A stretch of 8,329 nt of DNA from an uncultured Helicobacteraceae bacterium (GTDB lineage: Bacteria; Campylobacterota; Campylobacteria; Campylobacterales; UBA6016), in assembly GCA_937973585.1 (NCBI GenBank), contig CALJKN010000120.1:1-8329 (forward strand), in the 5' to 3' direction. Of this stretch, positions 1-4,354 are shown piece by piece. Position numbers and translations under genes: made by a program. Numbering within the stretch: position 1 is the first letter of the stretch; every line of letters begins with the position of its first letter. The notes below the pieces were generated by a model, which worked only from the letters and a program-made list of their open reading frames with translations, was not told the DNA's origin and ran no database searches.

Positions 1-18
1 TCCGATTTAAACAAATAG

Positions 19-27
19 TGATATAAT
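19..27 (+). promoter_or_regulatory. Extended -10 promoter for the CBS/PAS/GGDEF gene
   Basis: The sequence TGATATAAT is a perfect extended -10 element: TG, one base, then TATAAT at 22-27. Transcription would begin near position 34 and leave a leader of roughly 60 bases before the ATG at 93. The -35 region would fall at or before the window edge and cannot be judged; epsilonproteobacterial sigma-70 promoters often lack a conserved -35. A GGAG at 80-83 serves as the ribosome binding site, 9 bases before the start codon. This promoter probably also drives the downstream corA gene, which has no clear promoter of its own. Confidence 0.6.
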
Positions 28-92
28 CGGCCTCTTGTCAAAACCCGTATTTATCGGTATATTTTGTCTATTTATCTTCGGAGCCGTTTCGG

Positions 93-2201
93 ATGAAATT
101 TAAAAGCGTTTTAGAGATTGCTACTACCAATATAATGTCCGTAAGCAGAAAAGATACGCTAAAAGCTGCCGCCGAAATAATGTTTTCCCACAACATAAGA
201 AATGTGCTTGTTGTAGATGAAGGGATAACAGAATACGGAATCATAACCGTCAAAGATATAGCCGGCTTCATAACCTCCGGAGTTGATTTTTCAAACACGA
301 TAGAGAGTCTGGATGTAAAAAGCGTTAAACAGATAGATAAAGATATGAGCGCCCTTGATGCCTCTTTTATGATCAGGGGAGATATAAGTTATCTTTGCGT
401 TGTCGATGAGACCAAAAAGCTCTTAGGTATCGTGTCGATGTCAAATATTATCTCGTCGATAGATGCCGAACTGGTTGTAAATGATATACGGCTAGGACAT
501 ATCATCGGAAAAACAAAAGCTAAAACGGCATCACAAAACGAATCTCTAAAGGCAGTTTTTGAAAAAACAAACGCCACTCAAATCGAAGCAGTAATAGTTA
601 TCGCCGATAACTCTGTCCCTCTGGGGATAATCACAAAACGAGATATCGTAAAGCTGATTATAGGCGGGATAGATCTCTCGGAGCCTGTCGGCAAATATAT
701 GAAATCACCGCTTGTGGTGGCGGATGAAGATACGACAGTAAAAGAGGCCTTAGAACTGATGGGGGTCAAAAAGTTTAAAAGGCTCATCGTTGTAGAAAAA
801 AGCGGGGAACTACTTGGAGCGATAACCCGTGAAGAGATTATGGATATCGTATACAACAAATGGTCGCAGATAGTCAGGGAAAAAGAGGGTGAACTAAGAG
901 AGCTAACAAGAGATTTAGAGGCTAAGACAGCAGAGAGTGAGCGAAACGTCAAGCTTTTGAATGACTTTATGGATGCAACCGACGATTTTATCTTCTACAA
1001 AGGGCTTGACTATAAATACATCGGGTGCAATAAGGCTTTTGCCGAGTTTGCCGGAACTACCAAAGACGCAATATCCGGAAAAACCGATTTTGATTTGTTT
1101 GACGATTATTATGCTGATCTTTTTAGAAGTACCGACAGAGGTGTTATCGAAAAAGGGAAGACCGTTACCAGTTCTTATTGGGCTAGCTTTAAAGACCAAA
1201 AGGCAGTATATCTAAGTGCCAAAAAGTCACCTTTTAAAGATAGCGAAGGCAATATAATTGGACTAATCGGTATAACGAGAGACACGACCGAACAAAAAAA
1301 TATGGAAGATACGATAAAACATCAACACAACTATCTCCAAACTATTTTGGATATGCAAGACTCAATGCTTGTTATCACGAAAGACGGTGATTACGTGGTA
1401 GAGGCCAATAAGAGCTTTTTGGAGTTTTGCGGAGTTAAAAATATTGCCGAATACAGAAACAAATATGATTCGATAGCCGACCTCGTCATTCAAAAAGATA
1501 CTCCTCAAGATGGCGAAGGGCGAAAGTCTTGGTTTAAAGACGCAATAGAGTACGAAGACAAAGAGATGCGTATTGTAATGGGTGGTCACAAGAAAGGGCT
1601 TGCGGAAAAAGTCGAGGGGAGCTTTTTGCTTAAGGCTGAAAAGTTTGAAAGAGAGGATACCTATCTCCTGTCATTTGTGGATATAACAAGTCTCGAGAGG
1701 GAGAGTAAGAATCTGGAGCTTTTGGCTATGACGGATCCTCTTACAGGCGTATACAATAGAATGAAATTTGGTAATCTGATGGAGTCTGAGATATCAAAAT
1801 CTAGAAGATATAAAACATCTCTGTCATTAGCTATTTTGGATATAGATTTTTTCAAAAAAATAAACGATACATACGGGCACCAAGCAGGAGACTATGTGCT
1901 TGTAACGGTAGCGGAACTGATGAGAGGTAGCATCGATAGCGTAGATATATTTGCCAGATGGGGCGGCGAGGAGTTTATGCTCCTTATGCCGGGATGCAAT
2001 ACGGAGGAGGCTACGGCAAAAGCCGAAAAACTAAGATGTGTACTGGCGGAGTATAATTTTATTGAGCCGCCTACGGTAACCGCTAGTTTCGGGGTGTCTT
2101 CTTTTGGGGAAGAGGACAATATGGATTCACTCATAAAAAGGGCGGATGATGCTTTGTATTTGGCAAAGCATAACGGTAGAAACAGAGTAGAGAGTAGGTA
2201 A
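93..2201 (+). CDS. Four-CBS, two-PAS diguanylate cyclase (GGEEF)
   Basis: Predicted soluble sensor that makes cyclic di-GMP from two GTP. Four CBS repeats occupy about residues 8-254; their closing motifs are GIITVKDI (49-56), GIVSMSNI (112-119), GIITKRDI (178-185) and GAITREEI (242-249). Only repeats 1 and 3 keep the Asp that usually binds nucleotide ribose, so one ligand site per CBS pair is likely; in this family ligands are AMP, ATP or S-adenosylmethionine. A charged helix (about 255-292) leads to one clear PAS domain (about 287-403, ending DTTEQK) and a second, more divergent PAS-like domain (about 413-535). The C-terminal cyclase domain (about 540-702) has DPLTG at 548, metal ligand D583, guanine contacts N591 and D600, and GGEEF at 624-628, all with standard spacing. 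The RxxD inhibition site is absent (DSVD at 615-618). No membrane segment or signal peptide is visible. The start is set by the GGAG at 80-83. Cyclase function is well supported; the signal sensed is unknown. Confidence 0.93.
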   Translation: MKFKSVLEIATTNIMSVSRKDTLKAAAEIMFSHNIRNVLVVDEGITEYGIITVKDIAGFITSGVDFSNTIESLDVKSVKQIDKDMSALDASFMIRGDISYLCVVDETKKLLGIVSMSNIISSIDAELVVNDIRLGHIIGKTKAKTASQNESLKAVFEKTNATQIEAVIVIADNSVPLGIITKRDIVKLIIGGIDLSEPVGKYMKSPLVVADEDTTVKEALELMGVKKFKRLIVVEKSGELLGAITREEIMDIVYNKWSQIVREKEGELRELTRDLEAKTAESERNVKLLNDFMDATDDFIFYKGLDYKYIGCNKAFAEFAGTTKDAISGKTDFDLFDDYYADLFRSTDRGVIEKGKTVTSSYWASFKDQKAVYLSAKKSPFKDSEGNIIGLIGITRDTTEQKNMEDTIKHQHNYLQTILDMQDSMLVITKDGDYVVEANKSFLEFCGVKNIAEYRNKYDSIADLVIQKDTPQDGEGRKSWFKDAIEYEDKEMRIVMGGHKKGLAEKVEGSFLLKAEKFEREDTYLLSFVDITSLERESKNLELLAMTDPLTGVYNRMKFGNLMESEISKSRRYKTSLSLAILDIDFFKKINDTYGHQAGDYVLVTVAELMRGSIDSVDIFARWGGEEFMLLMPGCNTEEATAKAEKLRCVLAEYNFIEPPTVTASFGVSSFGEEDNMDSLIKRADDALYLAKHNGRNRVESR

Positions 2202-2211
2202 ACTCTGAAAT

Positions 2212-2217
2212 GGAGGT
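2212..2217 (+). promoter_or_regulatory. Strong Shine-Dalgarno for corA-like gene
   Basis: GGAGGT is close to the full anti-Shine-Dalgarno complement and ends 6 bases before the ATG at 2224. It is one of the strongest ribosome binding sites in the window and fixes the start of the transporter. It lies in the 22-base gap after the cyclase stop, so the two genes can be co-transcribed while corA is translated independently and strongly. Confidence 0.75.
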
Positions 2218-2223
2218 GGACTG

Positions 2224-3171
2224 ATGGTAACTTATGAAGATGCAAGCGGGAATCTCGTCAAGCTAGAGGAGAATATCCTATCCGAGGAGTCGCATCAGGT
2301 AATAATATCAACATTAAACAAACCGTTGCTCGTGAATTGGCTCAAAAAAGAGGAGTTCCCGGAGCCGTTTTTTGAAGATATTGCATCTTTTGAACAGACA
2401 CCGTCTTTCGAAGATTTTAGCGAGGGCGTAGTCCTTATTTTGAAATATCTAAAACTCGAAAAAGAGGAGTTTATGGATTTTTACGAGGAGAACGTCGCCC
2501 TGATTAGCCTCAATAATAAGCTTGCGATAGTCTGCAAAGATGAAACTACGGCTTTTGATATCGAGATGAAGTTTGACAAGAGGATGCGAGGAAAAAAGAC
2601 AAATCTATACTTTGAATTGTATACGTTTTTGGATATTTTGACAGATCAGCAGATTCAGGCACTAGATGGAGCCAATATGATTTTGGAGACACTTGAAGAG
2701 GATATTTTGTCAGAGACCGTGGAGAGGAGAGAGACACTAAAAAACCTCTACTACGCCAGACGCTCACTAAATAGATTATCTCATATTTTCGTAAACGAGT
2801 CCGTCGCCCTCAGCAGATACTTTACTAGTATTACGGCATCGGTAAAAAAGAAGTTTAGATTTGAGTTTTTGGATCTAAAAGAGCACAAGCAAAGCCTTGT
2901 TGCGGAGTGTAAGAGTTTACAGGATAAAACTGTGAGCCTTCTCAATCTTCAGCTAGGCCTAACGGATAATAAAGCGAATGAAGCTATGCAAAAGCTAGCC
3001 GGAATCTCGCTTATTTTTATTCCGTTGACTTTTTTTACATCAATATTTAGTATGAACTTTGAAAATATGCCGGAGCTAAAGACAACACACGGCTATCATG
3101 TTGTTTTAGCCATGACCATAGCCACCGGAGTGGCTATATATTTTTGGCTTAAAAAACGTAAATTTCTATAG
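2224..3171 (+). CDS. corA: CorA-family divalent cation transporter, SMN variant
   Basis: Predicted inner-membrane channel for Mg2+ or related divalent cations; CorA proteins work as homopentamers. At 315 residues the length is typical. A long charged, helix-rich cytosolic domain (about 1-250) precedes TM1 (about 258-276, rich in Ile, Leu and Phe), a short periplasmic loop containing MPEL (282-285), TM2 (about 292-309) and a basic tail ending KKRKFL, which is the usual CorA layout. The pore-mouth signature, normally GMN, reads S276-M277-N278. In characterised CorA proteins the GMN motif is needed for Mg2+ transport, and related families with other triplets, such as GIN in ZntB, carry other ions, so ion specificity is uncertain here. 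It lies 22 bases after the cyclase gene behind a strong GGAGGT site. The family call is firm; the substrate is not. Confidence 0.88.
   Translation: MVTYEDASGNLVKLEENILSEESHQVIISTLNKPLLVNWLKKEEFPEPFFEDIASFEQTPSFEDFSEGVVLILKYLKLEKEEFMDFYEENVALISLNNKLAIVCKDETTAFDIEMKFDKRMRGKKTNLYFELYTFLDILTDQQIQALDGANMILETLEEDILSETVERRETLKNLYYARRSLNRLSHIFVNESVALSRYFTSITASVKKKFRFEFLDLKEHKQSLVAECKSLQDKTVSLLNLQLGLTDNKANEAMQKLAGISLIFIPLTFFTSIFSMNFENMPELKTTHGYHVVLAMTIATGVAIYFWLKKRKFL
3118..3137 (+). repeat. Perfect 8-bp hairpin in the 3' end of corA
   Basis: ATAGCCAC (3118-3125) and GTGGCTAT (3130-3137) are perfect reverse complements around a CGGA loop, followed three bases later by TTTTT (3141-3145). It has the form of a weak intrinsic terminator, but lies inside the coding region 34 bases before the corA stop and would produce a message without a stop codon. 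It may instead affect mRNA stability or simply follow from the TM2 residues I-A-T-G-V-A-I. No conventional terminator is visible in the 9-base gap after corA. Confidence 0.4.
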
Positions 3172-3180
3172 GTGATTAAA

Positions 3181-3591
3181 TTATTTTTTTGTTTTTTTGA
3201 GAGCATCGTTCAGATAGCTCAAAAAGTCATCAGCCTCCCAGTAGCCTACCGCAGATTGAGCGGTTTTTTGACCGTTTTTATCCATAAAAAAAGTTGTAGG
3301 AACCATTCTGGTTTTATATCCGTCCGGTATTTGGTCTACATCTTTATTTAAAACGACATATATAAAGTTTTTGGCTAGCATCTCTTCGACTTTTTTGTCT
3401 TTTACGGTTTGCTTTAAAAGCTTGTGGCACCATGGGCAGTTGGTAGATACAACTGTAAGCGCAACAGCTTTATTTTCAGACTTTGCCTTTGCAAAAGCCT
3501 CATCCAGATTCCCGTAGGTTTTTATATCTCCAAACAGAGACTGTGAAGCCAAAAGTACAAACAATGCAGATGCGAGTAGTTTCTTAAACAT
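3181..3591 (-). CDS. Secreted thioredoxin-like protein with CPWC active site
   Basis: Predicted periplasmic thiol-disulfide protein. The 136-residue product starts with a classic signal peptide: MFKK, a hydrophobic core at about 5-15, and likely cleavage after LFG at residue 21. The mature part is a single thioredoxin fold of the Thioredoxin_7/SoxW-like type, with redox motif C52-P-W-C55 followed by HK, and a cis-proline loop at V97-P98-T99. Both cysteines are present and there are no others, so it should be redox-active. The start is supported by AGGGGAG about 6 bases upstream (within 3597-3604 on the plus strand). It is a single gene, convergent with corA and divergent from the cheY run, with no partner such as DsbD or CcmG adjacent. 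It could reduce periplasmic or cytochrome-maturation thiols, or act as an oxidant; the sequence does not decide which. Confidence 0.88.
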   Translation of the reverse strand: MFKKLLASALFVLLASQSLFGDIKTYGNLDEAFAKAKSENKAVALTVVSTNCPWCHKLLKQTVKDKKVEEMLAKNFIYVVLNKDVDQIPDGYKTRMVPTTFFMDKNGQKTAQSAVGYWEADDFLSYLNDALKKTKK

Positions 3592-3631
3592 AAACTCTCC
3601 CCTTTCGATTAATTTTTTTCGATAACATTTT

Positions 3632-3663
3632 ATTATCCCTTATTGTAACATCTTTGGGATAAT
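3632..3663. promoter_or_regulatory. Inverted repeat of two divergent GATAAT boxes
   Basis: ATTATCCC (3632-3639) and GGGATAAT (3656-3663) form a perfect 8-bp inverted repeat with a 16-base spacer in the divergent intergenic region. Each arm contains GATAAT, a plausible -10 hexamer pointing outward: one towards the thioredoxin gene (hexamer 3632-3637, minus strand, start site about 34 bases before that ATG) and one towards the cheY run (hexamer 3658-3663, preceded by TGG, so of extended -10 form). It could be a pair of divergent promoters or the binding site of a dimeric regulator. Confidence 0.35.
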
Positions 3664-3679
3664 CGGTAGGAATTAAGGA

Positions 3680-3698
3680 ATAATTACTATATAATTAC
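3680..3698 (+). promoter_or_regulatory. Promoter with -10 and 11-base direct repeat
   Basis: TATAAT at 3690-3695 is a consensus -10 element pointing at the gene starting at 3748, with a start site near 3702 and a leader of about 46 bases. The octamer ATAATTAC occurs twice, at 3680-3687 and 3691-3698, one helical turn apart, and the second copy overlaps the -10. No -35 consensus is seen. This is the most likely promoter for the run from the 75-residue gene through cheY, mutS2 and perhaps the GGDEF-EAL gene. The repeat could be an operator, but in A+T-rich DNA it may be chance. Confidence 0.5.
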
Positions 3699-3718
3699 GG
3701 TATTATCACGTAATTCGA

Positions 3719-3732
3719 TTTCGCACACGAAA
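3719..3732 (+). repeat. Small leader hairpin before the 3748 gene
   Basis: TTTCG (3719-3723) and CGAAA (3728-3732) can pair around a CACA loop in the predicted leader, immediately 5' of the A/G-rich ribosome binding site at 3733-3741. The stem is only 5 bp, so it is probably a minor stabilising or spacing element rather than a riboswitch. Confidence 0.25.
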
Positions 3733-3747
3733 AAAGGGGAGCGTCGA

Positions 3748-3975
3748 GTGAACAAAGAAGACAAAGAGCTTATAAGGCAAGCCCGTGAAGATATGGACGA
3801 AAACGTCATATCTAATGCCTCCTTTAGAATCCAGACAATACTTGAAGAGGTATTTCAAAAAGGTATAGCGGTCGGGGAAACCATCGGATATGCAAAAGCT
3901 GTAATGGAGCATGCCGACGACAAAAAATTAGATCAACTCTCTCATAAAAAACCAAAAAAGGGTTCAAAAGAATGA
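3748..3975 (+). CDS. Small protein of unknown function coupled to CheY
   Basis: I do not recognise this 75-residue protein. It starts with GTG behind a good site, AAAGGGGAG ending 6 bases upstream, and its TGA overlaps the cheY ATG (ATGA at 3972-3975), so the two are translationally coupled. The strong ribosome site, consensus promoter and tight overlap argue that it is a real gene. The sequence is charged and looks mainly helical: an acidic N-terminal stretch (about 2-20), an amphipathic middle (about 24-55, including the EEVFQKG and GETIGYAKAVMEH segments), and a Lys-rich tail (about 58-75). There is no cysteine, signal peptide or membrane segment. Being made with CheY suggests a role in chemotaxis or stoichiometric expression, but no function can be assigned from sequence. 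Confidence 0.75.
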   Translation: MNKEDKELIRQAREDMDENVISNASFRIQTILEEVFQKGIAVGETIGYAKAVMEHADDKKLDQLSHKKPKKGSKE

Positions 3976-4346
3976 AGATACTTGTAGTAGACGACAGCTC
4001 AACTATGAGAAGGATTATAAAAAATACTCTAAATCATCTTGGCTATAAAGATTTGTTGGAAGGCGAAGACGGCGTACAAGCTTGGGATTTACTCTGTCAG
4101 ACTCCAGATATCGGTGTATTGATTACGGACTGGAATATGCCGAACATGAACGGTTTGGAGCTAGTAAAAAAAGTTAGAGCCGAACAAAAATATGTAGATA
4201 TGCCGATAATCATGGTAACAACCGAGGGCGGCAAAACCGAGGTTATTACGGCTCTAAAAGCAGGCGTGAACAACTACATCGTAAAACCTTTTACCCCTCA
4301 GGTGCTAAAAGAAAAACTAGAAGCGGTACTGGGTATCAGTAAATAA
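3972..4346 (+). CDS. cheY: Chemotaxis response regulator CheY
   Basis: Single-domain receiver of 124 residues that, when phosphorylated by CheA, binds the flagellar switch to change rotation. All receiver landmarks are present: acidic pair D7-D8 for Mg2+, phospho-acceptor D53 in TDWNMP, T83, Y102 and K105 followed by PF, matching the E. coli CheY set D12/D13/D57/T87/Y106/K109. The segments TTEGGKTEVITALKAG and NNYIVKPFTPQ closely resemble Helicobacter pylori CheY1 as I recall it, which is also 124 residues. No output domain follows. AAGGG at 3958-3962 is the ribosome site, and the start overlaps the stop of the upstream small gene. No cheA, cheW or flagellar gene lies in the window, so the chemotaxis role rests on similarity, which is strong. 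Confidence 0.95.
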   Translation: MKILVVDDSSTMRRIIKNTLNHLGYKDLLEGEDGVQAWDLLCQTPDIGVLITDWNMPNMNGLELVKKVRAEQKYVDMPIIMVTTEGGKTEVITALKAGVNNYIVKPFTPQVLKEKLEAVLGISK

Positions 4347-4354
4347 CTTTTAAT

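Noticed and set aside
961..1215. An 84-codon plus-strand open frame in a second frame within the cyclase gene
   Set aside because: It lies inside the PAS-coding region, has no convincing ribosome site and its translation looks like a frame-shifted shadow.
3118..3145. Calling the corA hairpin a confirmed terminator
   Set aside because: It lies inside the coding region, the U-tract is only five bases and is offset by three, and termination there would remove the stop codon. It is kept only as an inverted repeat.
3592..3747. Riboswitch or small RNA gene in the divergent intergenic region
   Set aside because: The region is A+T-rich with only short stems; no conserved riboswitch core or strong terminator was recognised.
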